Of a DNA stretch of 11,596 bases, positions 1 to 6,402 are shown piece by piece (the stretch's first letter is position 1; every line of letters starts with the position of its first letter). Source of the DNA: Treponema sp. (GTDB lineage: Bacteria > Spirochaetota > Spirochaetia > Treponematales > Breznakiellaceae); NCBI GenBank assembly GCA_031261385.1, contig JAISJS010000043.1, positions 1-11,596 of the forward strand. Direction: 5' to 3'. Under the pieces are notes generated by a model. The model saw only the letters and a list, made by a program, of their open reading frames with translations, was not told the origin of the DNA and did not search any database. The position numbers and the translations under genes are program-made.

Positions 1-1231
1 CTACCGCCATCTCGTCTTTTTCAGTACGGCATATTAATTCATCGGCATTTTTCCGGGAAATTCCCTCAATTAGTACCGTTTCACGGGAACCAATCCGGCT
101 TTTCAGCAATTCCACGGTATGCGCCTGCTGTTTTTTGATGACCCGGGCCAGACGTTCCTTTTTAACCGCATCCTCGACACGGTTGGGGAGTAAGAAAGCG
201 GCAGTCCCTTCACGGGGGTTGTAATGGTACATATAGGCGTAGAGGAACTTTACCTCATCCATCAGCGCAAACGTCTCTTCAAGGTCCTCCTCGGTTTCTC
301 CGGGGAAACCGACCAGAATATCTGTGGAAAAAGTGATACCCGGTATTGCCTTTCGTATGCGGCGGACCAAGTCCAGATATGCTTCCCGGGTATAACCGCG
401 GTTCATTGCGGAAAGGATGCGGTCGGAACCGTGCTGAACGCAGAGGTGCAGATGCCGGCAAAAAACCGGATATTCCGCCATAACTTCAATTGCCTCTTGT
501 GAAAAATCTTTGGGATTGGCCGAGAGGAAACGGACCCGGCGGACGGTGCCTTTTAGCGGCCCCCGTTCAAGTTCCGCCGCGATAAGCCGCAGTAAACCCG
601 GAAAATCCAAAGATCCATACTGATAGGTGTTGACGTTCTGTCCAAGGAGGGTAATCTCCCGCACCCCCCGCTCACCCACGAGCCGTATTTCTTCGAGTAT
701 GGCAGCCGGATCACGCGAAATTTCCCTGCCCCGGACATAGGGGACGATGCAGTACGAACAGAAGTTATTGCAGCCATGCATAATGGGGACAAAGCTGCGA
801 AACGCCCCTGCCTCCATATGGGATGATGAAAATGAAAAAACAGGCTGTTCAATTGTTTCCTCAAAAGAACGGCCCTTCTCAACCGCTTCCAATATAAGAG
901 GAAAAATTGAGCGGGCGGAGGTACCCATGATATAATCAACAGCAGGGCATTTTTCTTTAAGGCTGTTCCCAAGCCGCTCCGCCATACAGCCTGCAACGAC
1001 AAGGGTAAGCGGCCTGCCGGTACGCTTTTTTTTAAGCGCCGCATAATGGGCAAGCCGCCCCATAACCCGCTGCTCTGCGGTCGCCCGGACCGAACAGGTG
1101 TTGAGGAGCACCAGGTCGGCGCTTTCACCATCGCCCGCCGCAGTCCAGCCCCGTTCACGGCAGACCAGATCCAGCGCCGCCGATTCTGCGGAATTCATCT
1201 GACAGCCGTACGTTTCAAAGAAATAGGTCAC
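1..1231 (-). CDS. miaB: tRNA-2-methylthio-N6-dimethylallyladenosine synthase MiaB (3' end missing)
   Basis: Radical-SAM methylthiotransferase that adds a methylthio group to i6A37 of tRNAs reading UNN codons. The reading frame stays open from a GTG start at 1231 to the left edge, giving 410 codons without a stop; the family is usually about 440 residues, so roughly the last 30 residues are off-window. The N-terminal domain shows YGCQMNSAES with Cys10, then Cys46 (LLNTCSVR) and Cys82 (VAGCMAER), which bind the auxiliary cluster. The radical-SAM motif GCNNFCSYC supplies Cys154, Cys158 and Cys161. The visible C-terminal part fits the start of a TRAM domain. The GTG start overlaps the stop of the upstream membrane-protein gene (GTGA), implying translational coupling. 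The YGCQMN signature and the C-terminal pattern favour MiaB over RimO or MtaB. Confidence 0.93.
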   Translation of the reverse strand, partial: MTYFFETYGCQMNSAESAALDLVCRERGWTAAGDGESADLVLLNTCSVRATAEQRVMGRLAHYAALKKKRTGRPLTLVVAGCMAERLGNSLKEKCPAVDYIMGTSARSIFPLILEAVEKGRSFEETIEQPVFSFSSSHMEAGAFRSFVPIMHGCNNFCSYCIVPYVRGREISRDPAAILEEIRLVGERGVREITLLGQNVNTYQYGSLDFPGLLRLIAAELERGPLKGTVRRVRFLSANPKDFSQEAIEVMAEYPVFCRHLHLCVQHGSDRILSAMNRGYTREAYLDLVRRIRKAIPGITFSTDILVGFPGETEEDLEETFALMDEVKFLYAYMYHYNPREGTAAFLLPNRVEDAVKKERLARVIKKQQAHTVELLKSRIGSRETVLIEGISRKNADELICRTEKDEMAV

Positions 1232-1629
1232 CCGGGACGACCATTGAGAATTTTGATAAGTTTGATGATGTTCCAGAACCCCAGGGCAATAAAGCCGACG
1301 GCGCAAATACTCAGCAGGGTTCCGGTTATGGGACGGATAAAACGAAACGGGGTACGCGACAATGCGCATAACGCGCCTGCGGCAACAAGAACTATACCCG
1401 GCAGCTTGCTCCTTCCGTCTTTTGCAAAAAGAATACGAAGGCCGATGATAAGGCTTGTAAGCCCCAGAATACCCGCTATAAAAAAGAAGCGGAAGCCGAG
1501 GAACTGCATGACGAGGATTAAAACGGCGCCCGCAAAATACCCTGCAATGGCAATGCCCTGCCGGGTGACGGCATTGGCAGAAACATACGGGTCTTCAGCA
1601 GGTTCGGCCTTTTTCATTTTTTCGTCCAT
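1228..1629 (-). CDS. Small polytopic membrane protein of unknown function
   Basis: A 133-residue protein I cannot assign to a named family. The first 22 or so residues are charged and polar, followed by about four hydrophobic segments: roughly 25-42, 46-67, 75-91 and 100-125. The short connecting loops carry Arg and Lys residues. No catalytic motif, signal-peptidase site or metal-binding pattern is visible. The gene sits between folE2 and miaB. Its ATG shares one base with the folE2 stop (TAATG), and its own stop overlaps the miaB GTG by 4 nt, so it is translated as part of the folD-folE2-miaB run. Its role may be unrelated to those enzymes. Coding is supported by the exact fit between its neighbours and by the hydrophobic periodicity. 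Confidence 0.75.
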   Translation of the reverse strand: MDEKMKKAEPAEDPYVSANAVTRQGIAIAGYFAGAVLILVMQFLGFRFFFIAGILGLTSLIIGLRILFAKDGRSKLPGIVLVAAGALCALSRTPFRFIRPITGTLLSICAVGFIALGFWNIIKLIKILNGRPG

Positions 1630-2432
1630 TATTTCTGCCCTCCCCCGTCATAACGTGCATAGGCAAATGCACTATGGTTATGAATGCTTTCAAAATTTTC
1701 CGCTTCCACCGAAAAATTGGGAAACATTTTCATCTCCCGTATTTCAATATACACATCCCGGACCAAATCTTCAACAAACTTGGGGTTGTCGTAGGCCTGC
1801 TCGGTAACAAACTTTTCATCCTCCCGCTTTAACAGTGAATACACCGGGCTTGAGGCGGCCTTCTCCACCAGCGTGATAATATCTTCAAGCCAAAAGAACG
1901 GCCCCAGCTCCAGTTCCACCGTAACAATGCCCCGCTGGTTATGGGCGCCCCGGTCCGAAATGGCCTTGGAGCAGGGACAGACGGTGGACACCGGCACAGA
2001 AACCGAAACGGCAAAATGTTTTTCGCCATCAATTTCACCGGATTTGCCGGACCGTACCCAGCCCTGATACCGGCATTGGTAGGACATCATCCCCGGAAGG
2101 CCGGAAACGGGGGCGTTTTTTTCGATAAAGTACGGAAAAGTCATCGACCCAAAGGCAGATTCAGCCTCCAGGTCCCTGCGGATAGATTGCAGCATATCGA
2201 GAAAGCGGGGCATGGAAAGATCTTCACGGTACCCGTGAAAAATTTCGATAAAACGGCTCATGTGCGTGCCCTTGAAATGCCGGGGCAAGTCGGCATAAAG
2301 GTCAACCTTGGCAGTGGTATGCTGCACTTTTTTTACCTTGTCGAGCACCCGGATCGGGTATTCAAGCCCTTTCACCCCGACCTTTGCCAGCGGTATATCC
2401 CGGTGGTCATAAGTATTCTGTATATCAATCAC
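1629..2432 (-). CDS. folE2: GTP cyclohydrolase I type B (FolE2)
   Basis: Converts GTP to 7,8-dihydroneopterin triphosphate, the first step towards tetrahydrofolate and, in organisms that make it, queuosine. The 267-residue length is typical of the FolE2 (COG1469) family, which is unrelated in sequence to the zinc enzyme FolE. Visible signatures are VGVKGLEYPIRV (18-29), the catalytic CPCSKAISDRGAHNQR block (152-167) with Cys152, Cys154 and His164, and HNHSAFAY (251-258) near the C-terminus. The GTG start at 2432 overlaps the end of folD by 8 nt and is preceded by GGAG at a good distance. FolE2 enzymes are known to work with metals other than zinc and often replace FolE under zinc limitation; whether a FolE also exists here cannot be seen. 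Confidence 0.95.
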   Translation of the reverse strand: MIDIQNTYDHRDIPLAKVGVKGLEYPIRVLDKVKKVQHTTAKVDLYADLPRHFKGTHMSRFIEIFHGYREDLSMPRFLDMLQSIRRDLEAESAFGSMTFPYFIEKNAPVSGLPGMMSYQCRYQGWVRSGKSGEIDGEKHFAVSVSVPVSTVCPCSKAISDRGAHNQRGIVTVELELGPFFWLEDIITLVEKAASSPVYSLLKREDEKFVTEQAYDNPKFVEDLVRDVYIEIREMKMFPNFSVEAENFESIHNHSAFAYARYDGGGQK

Positions 2433-3315
2433 CGGAAATACTCCGTGAATAAATCTCGGCAGCTTCTACAACATTTTGCATGAGCATGGCGATGGTCATG
2501 GGCCCCACCCCGCCGGGCACCGGCGTAATCCACCCGGCTTTTTCCACGGCGCCGTCAAAATCCACGTCCCCGGCAAGGCGGTACCCTTTTTTCGACCGGG
2601 GATCGGAAACCCGGTTTACCCCGACATCGATCACTGCGGCGCCCGATTTTATCATATCTGCGGTGACAAGGCCCGGCCTTCCCGCCGCAGCGATAAGGAT
2701 ATCCGCTTCCCGGGTATACTTTGCCAAATCTTTGGTCCCGGTATGGCACACCGTTACCGTAGCGTTCACATCCCGGCGGGAAAGAAGATTGGCCAAAGGT
2801 TTCCCGACAATATTGGATCGCCCCAGCACCACCGCATGGGCCCCGGAAAGCGGAATAGCAAGCTCCCGCAGCAGCACGAGCACCCCGTGAGGGGTACACG
2901 GAAGAAACCCCGGCCGACCCAACACCATGTTCCCCACCGAAACAGGGTGAAAACCGTCCACGTCCTTTACAGGATCAATCGCAGTAATCACCCGGTCCTC
3001 GTTGATATGCTTTGGCAGGGGAAGCTGAACCAAAATACCGTGCACCGAAGCATCGGCATTGAGTGTTTCGATAAGCGATAAAAGTTCCGCCTCACTTGTT
3101 GCTGAAGGGAGCCTGATATCCCTGCCTAACATTCCCGCCTCGGCAAGGGCCTTCTCTTTACCCGTTACATAGGAAAGGCTCGCCGGGTCCTCCCCGACAA
3201 GGACAACTGCCAGACAGGGAACTATGCCCTTTTCTTTCAGAACCGCAGTCCTGAGCTTTGCGCTTTCCCGCACCTTCGCGGCAACCGCCTTCCCGTCAAT
3301 AATAATCGCTGCCAT
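2425..3315 (-). CDS. folD: Bifunctional methylenetetrahydrofolate dehydrogenase / methenyltetrahydrofolate cyclohydrolase FolD
   Basis: Cytosolic enzyme interconverting 5,10-methylene-, 5,10-methenyl- and 10-formyl-tetrahydrofolate with NADP(H), supplying one-carbon units for purines and formyl-Met-tRNA. The 296-residue length is normal. Key motifs are SYVTGKEKA with the expected Tyr49 and Lys53 pair, QLPLP, DVDGFHP, PCTPHG, the Rossmann-type GRSNIVGKP, and PVPGGVGPMT near the C-terminus. The ATG at 3315 has an excellent ribosome binding site, AGGTGGAG at 3321-3328, spaced 5 nt. It overlaps folE2 by 8 nt (GTGATTGA), so the two folate genes are coupled. Transcription probably begins in the repeat-bearing spacer upstream or reads through from thiN; no convincing promoter was identified there. 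Confidence 0.97.
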   Translation of the reverse strand: MAAIIIDGKAVAAKVRESAKLRTAVLKEKGIVPCLAVVLVGEDPASLSYVTGKEKALAEAGMLGRDIRLPSATSEAELLSLIETLNADASVHGILVQLPLPKHINEDRVITAIDPVKDVDGFHPVSVGNMVLGRPGFLPCTPHGVLVLLRELAIPLSGAHAVVLGRSNIVGKPLANLLSRRDVNATVTVCHTGTKDLAKYTREADILIAAAGRPGLVTADMIKSGAAVIDVGVNRVSDPRSKKGYRLAGDVDFDGAVEKAGWITPVPGGVGPMTIAMLMQNVVEAAEIYSRSISGD

Positions 3316-3333
3316 ACCTGCTCCACCTTACTA

Positions 3334-3455
3334 CTAACCACAAAGAAAAGAGTATCGAACCGCAAAGTCGAAAAAGTCGAATAAGGGGGGGAAAGATAAA
3401 AAATATCTCTCTTCTCTTACTTCTCTTACTTCTTTTACTTATTCGACTTCGCGGT
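3334..3455. repeat. Intergenic imperfect inverted repeat between thiN and folD
   Basis: The 149-bp spacer between thiN and folD is not coding. A 12-bp arm at 3374-3385 (AAGTCGAATAAG) is a perfect inverse of 3438-3449. An outer arm at 3359-3372 can pair with 3442-3455 with one mismatch, because AAGTCGAA occurs twice on the left side. The loop holds a run of seven G at 3385-3391 and a pyrimidine-rich tandem repeat. The left end begins TAACCACAAAG (3335-3345), resembling TAACCACGAA in the palindrome beside rnc, so both may belong to one dispersed intergenic family. It may act on the RNA as a large stem-loop, but no U-run follows it as in a standard terminator. Confidence 0.55.
3411..3437. repeat. 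9-bp tandem repeat, three copies
   Basis: CTTCTCTTA occurs twice in direct succession (3411-3419 and 3420-3428), followed by a third copy with one change, CTTCTTTTA (3429-3437). It lies in the loop of the inverted repeat between thiN and folD. Such a short low-complexity tandem is prone to copy-number change. Confidence 0.7.
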
Positions 3456-3464
3456 CAAAATTCT

Positions 3465-4133
3465 TCATTCTTCCAACGGCGTAATCACCATAAAACGCCC
3501 CTGTTCCGCTTTAATCGAAAAAGGTCCGTCAACGGCAACATTGCTCACACCGAAAAAACCCCGGTCCCAAACGAGATTATCCAATGGCCACTTGAGGCCG
3601 CGGCTTGTCGCCTTCCAGGGACCGTTTCCCAAAGGAAAGACCGATACCAGGCTTTTTCCGGCGCTTTTACCGGCGTTCAATTCCCCCGGGCCCTCAATAC
3701 AATAAATATCCTCCCGGGCGGTTATCCACCGGCAGGGAAAAATCTCCCGCTCAAAAAGGGACCGTATCGCAAACAGGTGATCGATTCTGCCCCCGCCGCC
3801 CCCAACAAGCCAAATTTCATCGCAGCCTTTTTCCCGAAGTACAGAAAAAGCCAGCTCGGTATCGGTAAAGTCCTTATCAACAGGGCTGCGCACAATCCGA
3901 TCCGCCGGGTATTTTTCCAGCCGTTTTTGATCGTCAAGGGAATCCATGTCGCCGGTGATCCAGTCCGCCGTAAGCCCTGCATTTTCCACGGCAATAAGTC
4001 CCGAATCTGCCGCCGCGATAATGGTTTTGCCGTTATTGGTAGCAGGTATTGCTGACGGATGGGATTCCCCGGCAAGACAGCGGCAAATTTCAGAAGACGG
4101 GCCCTCCCCGCCGGTAAACACGATACCCCGCAT
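3465..4133 (-). CDS. thiN: Thiamine pyrophosphokinase
   Basis: Transfers pyrophosphate from ATP to thiamine, giving thiamine diphosphate, the active cofactor; this is the usual route when thiamine is salvaged. The 222-residue protein shows the family signatures in order: AADSG (41-45), GDMDS (61-65), DKDFTDTELA (86-95), GGGGRIDH (112-119) and SNVA (197-200) in the C-terminal beta domain. The acidic DxD-type and DKD residues bind magnesium and ATP. The ATG at 4133 has no recognisable ribosome binding site. A GTG at codon 5, preceded by CGGGG, is an alternative start and would remove four residues of a predicted beta strand. The gene is divergent from cca across 53 bp and is followed by the repeat-bearing spacer before folD. 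Confidence 0.92.
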   Translation of the reverse strand: MRGIVFTGGEGPSSEICRCLAGESHPSAIPATNNGKTIIAAADSGLIAVENAGLTADWITGDMDSLDDQKRLEKYPADRIVRSPVDKDFTDTELAFSVLREKGCDEIWLVGGGGGRIDHLFAIRSLFEREIFPCRWITAREDIYCIEGPGELNAGKSAGKSLVSVFPLGNGPWKATSRGLKWPLDNLVWDRGFFGVSNVAVDGPFSIKAEQGRFMVITPLEE

Positions 4134-4186
4134 ACCGATATAATATATGCTGTTTTTTCAGTATATTCTATACGGAAGGGAGTACG
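4134..4186. promoter_or_regulatory. Divergent promoter region between thiN and cca
   Basis: This 53-bp AT-rich spacer must hold the start signals for both divergent genes. On the minus strand, TATTAT (4140-4145) or the overlapping TATATT (4142-4147) could be the thiN -10 box, but no good -35 is seen. On the plus strand, TATATT (4162-4167) is the best -10 candidate for cca, again without a clear -35. The cca ribosome binding site GGAAGGGAG lies at 4174-4182. No operator or riboswitch fold is apparent, and the spacer is too short for a TPP riboswitch on thiN. Confidence 0.4.
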
Positions 4187-5554
4187 GTGAAGACAAAGAT
4201 TCATCCCATATTAAAGGAAATTGCCGCTATTTTTGGCAGCCACAGGCAGGAAGTGTACCTGGTTGGGGGGGCAGTCCGTGATCTTATTCGCGGGGAAAAG
4301 CCCCAGGACTGGGATCTGGCCACCTCAGCCCGGCCGGAAGAAGTAATCGCGATGTTCCGTACCTCCGTCCCAAGGGGAAAGGTTATCCCCACCGGGATTA
4401 AACACGGAACCGTCACCGTCCATTTTAAAGGCCATGCTCTTGAAGTTACCACCTTCAGGACCGAGTCCGATTACCGTGACGGCCGCCACCCGGATCAGGT
4501 TTATTTTGCCGCCACGATTGAAGATGATCTTTCCCGCCGTGATTTTACGATGAACGCCGTGGCCCTTCCCCTCGATGGAAGCGAAGCGGTTGATCCCTTT
4601 GGCGGGGCGGCGGACATCAAAAAGCATCTGATCCGCTGTGTGGGAAATCCGGCAGAACGTTTTGCCGAAGACGGGCTGCGGCCTTTGCGGGGAGTCCGTT
4701 TTGCCTCGCAGCTTGGCTTTGCCATCGACCAGCCTACCCTTGCAGCTATTAACGGCGCTTTAAAAGTCACCGCAGGAGTTTCCCCGGAACGGGTCCGGGA
4801 TGAGCTTGATAAAATCATCGGTTCGCCAAAGCCGTCAATCGCTTTACGGCTCATGGAAGAAACCGGCCTCTTGCAATTAATTCTTCCCGAACTTGCCGGG
4901 TGCAGGGGCATCGACCAAAAGGGGTATCATCATTTTGATGTACTGGATCATTCCCTTTTGGCCTGCGATTATGCCGCCAAAGAAAATTACCCGCACACGG
5001 TGCGGCTTGCCGCCCTTTTTCACGATTTGGGAAAACCTTCCGCACGAAAACCTGATGAAGACGGCATCTGGACGTTTCACGGACACGAAGCCATATCGGC
5101 AAAAATGGCCAAGGCCATCCTCGGAAGGCTCCGCTACCCCAACGCGGTAATCGACGAGACCGTCCACCTTATTGCCGAGCACATGTTTCATTATGAAGAA
5201 AACTGGAGCGACGCCGCAGTCCGCCGCTTTATCATCCGCGCAGGGGAAGAACACCTTGAAAACCTCTACCGCCTCCGTCTGTCCGACGCCTATGGAATGG
5301 CGGGGACAGAGCCGGATAAAAAACTGCTTCTCCCGCTGATAAGCCGCGTAGACCAGATCATGGCGGGAAGCCGGGCTTTTTCCCTCAAAGATCTTGCAAT
5401 CACCGGAAAGGACCTTATGGAAACCGGCGTCAAACCGGGAAAGACCATGGGGATTATTCTTAATGAATTACTGGAAACTGTTTTGGACGATCCTGCGCAA
5501 AATACCCGGGAAAAACTGCTGGAGATTGCGGGGAATTTGAACAAGAGATATTGA
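4187..5554 (+). CDS. cca: tRNA nucleotidyltransferase (CCA- or A-adding), class II, with HD domain
   Basis: Adds or repairs the 3' CCA end of tRNAs without a template. The 455-residue protein has the class II nucleotidyltransferase head LVGGAVRDLI (25-34) with the metal-binding pair Asp41 and Asp43 in DWDLAT. RRDFTMNA (117-124) and the nucleotide-selecting EDGLRPLRGVRF block (161-172) follow. A C-terminal HD domain is marked by YHHFDVLDHS (247-256), LFHDLGKP (277-284) and FHGHEA (297-302). The end, AITGKDLMETGVKPG, matches the conserved tail of this family. It starts at GTG with a strong GGAAGGGAG site 4 nt upstream. It is the only plus-strand gene and converges on the PIN gene across 25 bp. 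Some bacteria divide the job between CC- and A-adding enzymes; sequence alone does not settle which this is. Confidence 0.93.
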   Translation: MKTKIHPILKEIAAIFGSHRQEVYLVGGAVRDLIRGEKPQDWDLATSARPEEVIAMFRTSVPRGKVIPTGIKHGTVTVHFKGHALEVTTFRTESDYRDGRHPDQVYFAATIEDDLSRRDFTMNAVALPLDGSEAVDPFGGAADIKKHLIRCVGNPAERFAEDGLRPLRGVRFASQLGFAIDQPTLAAINGALKVTAGVSPERVRDELDKIIGSPKPSIALRLMEETGLLQLILPELAGCRGIDQKGYHHFDVLDHSLLACDYAAKENYPHTVRLAALFHDLGKPSARKPDEDGIWTFHGHEAISAKMAKAILGRLRYPNAVIDETVHLIAEHMFHYEENWSDAAVRRFIIRAGEEHLENLYRLRLSDAYGMAGTEPDKKLLLPLISRVDQIMAGSRAFSLKDLAITGKDLMETGVKPGKTMGIILNELLETVLDDPAQNTREKLLEIAGNLNKRY

Positions 5555-5579
5555 GGAAGAATCAAGGCGGTTTTAAAAT

Positions 5580-6074
5580 CTACTGTGTAAAGATTTCCGG
5601 AATATATTCTAGTCCATCCAATTTTTTATTTTGATATTCTTTAAAATCAAATATATTTATTTGCATTGACTTGGCGATATCGCAAAGTCTGCTGTCACCT
5701 GAAATTAATAAATCTGCATCTTTTGCCATTGTTAATATCGAAGAATCGGCCAATCCAAGATCTGTAAAATACCATTCGGCGGCAGATTTTTGAGATTCAA
5801 TATATTTTTCCACACTCCGGTTGAATATTCCCCTTATTAGTGAAAGATATTTATTTTTATCTTCCCCGGTGATTCGATTCAAAATATTATCAACCTCCGT
5901 TAGAATATTCGGACAGGTTAATATGGTATCATAATTATCCAAAATACTTGTCAGTACAAGAAAATCTTCTCTAACATAAAGTGCGTTTCGACAATATTTT
6001 GATATGCGATTTGGGTTTATCTGTCCTGCGAAAAACAGGATGAAAATATTTGAATCTAATATTACTTCATGCAT
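5580..6074 (-). CDS. PIN-domain ribonuclease, candidate toxin of a two-gene cassette
   Basis: A 164-residue PIN-fold protein, expected to be a magnesium-dependent RNA endonuclease. With the start at 6074 all four acidic positions are present: Asp7 (VILDSNIF), Glu60 (NILTEVDN), Asp110 (GLADSSIL) and Asp127 (ISGDSRL). The ATG at 6074 is preferred because it places the PIN motif at the N-terminus as usual and overlaps the upstream stop as ATGCATGA (8 nt); a longer frame upstream would only add residues read from inside the neighbouring gene. The gene is clearly AT-richer than cca, rnc or the fol cluster, which suggests acquisition. The arrangement with a small upstream partner resembles VapBC-type toxin-antitoxin pairs, but the partner is not a standard VapB. 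Target RNA is unknown. Confidence 0.8.
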   Translation of the reverse strand: MHEVILDSNIFILFFAGQINPNRISKYCRNALYVREDFLVLTSILDNYDTILTCPNILTEVDNILNRITGEDKNKYLSLIRGIFNRSVEKYIESQKSAAEWYFTDLGLADSSILTMAKDADLLISGDSRLCDIAKSMQINIFDFKEYQNKKLDGLEYIPEIFTQ

Positions 6075-6348
6075 CTTTATGTATCTTAGCTGAAATAATA
6101 GCACCATTTTCCTTATTGACAACAATATTTTTATATTGACGGACGTATGGGGTGTTTAGTCCATTGGTAAGTGACGCCCAGCCCGCAGGTACATTTTTAT
6201 TCGGAATAAGAAATGAAATAGTTAAATAATATTCAGCGTTAGCGTCACTGCCATCTATTTCTTCAAGCCTAATGTCCGAAACATCTTCTCCGAAAAGGAC
6301 GGGAACTTCTTTCTTTATTTGTTCAAGTGATTCTTTTACGGTAACCAT
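6067..6348 (-). CDS. Small PepSY-like protein, candidate antitoxin partner of the PIN nuclease
   Basis: A 93-residue protein starting MVTVKESLEQ. An N-terminal helix is followed by alternating strand-like segments (AEYYLTISFLIP, YKNIVVNKENGAIISAKI), a pattern resembling small PepSY-like alpha/beta proteins. From memory, a family of the form VKEA...WLVTLSF...YKVFxVDxETGEVxSMKI is often encoded just upstream of PIN-domain genes; membership here is an inference. No ribbon-helix-helix, AbrB or Phd-type DNA-binding motif is recognisable. The ATG at 6348 is chosen because AGGTGG (6354-6359) sits exactly 5 nt upstream; an in-frame GTG at 6357 would lie inside that site. It overlaps the PIN gene by 8 nt and is equally AT-rich, so the two form one unit. 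Confidence 0.7.
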   Translation of the reverse strand: MVTVKESLEQIKKEVPVLFGEDVSDIRLEEIDGSDANAEYYLTISFLIPNKNVPAGWASLTNGLNTPYVRQYKNIVVNKENGAIISAKIHKDA

Positions 6349-6367
6349 TTTACCCACCTACACAATA

Positions 6368-6396
6368 AATATGCAAAAAAATATAATTATCGTCAA
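6368..6396 (-). promoter_or_regulatory. Sigma-70-type promoter of the PIN cassette
   Basis: On the minus strand TTGACG (6391-6396) and CATATT (6368-6373) are separated by exactly 17 bp, giving a start near 6361, just ahead of the AGGTGG site. The spacer contains the perfect palindrome ATAATTAT (6383-6390), a possible but unproven operator. The promoter lies in the short spacer after the lipoprotein gene, so the cassette can be expressed independently of its upstream neighbour. Confidence 0.6.
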
Positions 6397-6402
6397 GAGT
6401 TT

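Noticed and set aside
553..1158. A 201-codon open frame on the minus strand with an ATG start
   Set aside because: It is a shifted frame inside miaB. The frame with the radical-SAM cysteines has no stop from 1231 to the left edge, so there is no frameshift in miaB.
1046..1807. A 253-codon open frame on the plus strand
   Set aside because: It runs antisense across miaB, the membrane protein gene and folE2, and its translation is low-complexity and basic with no domain; the minus-strand genes carry clear motifs.
2476..3081. A 201-codon plus-strand frame opposite folD
   Set aside because: It is His- and Pro-rich shadow translation of a well-conserved enzyme gene.
3411..3437. A CRISPR-like array
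   Set aside because: The repeats are 9 bp, directly adjacent and without spacers, so this is a simple tandem repeat.
5555..5579. A bidirectional terminator between the convergent cca and PIN genes
   Set aside because: The 25-bp gap has no stem with a T-run; only a short AT stretch is seen.
6067..6125. A start for the PIN protein at 6125
   Set aside because: The additional 17 residues come from inside the upstream gene and move the first PIN aspartate away from its normal N-terminal position.
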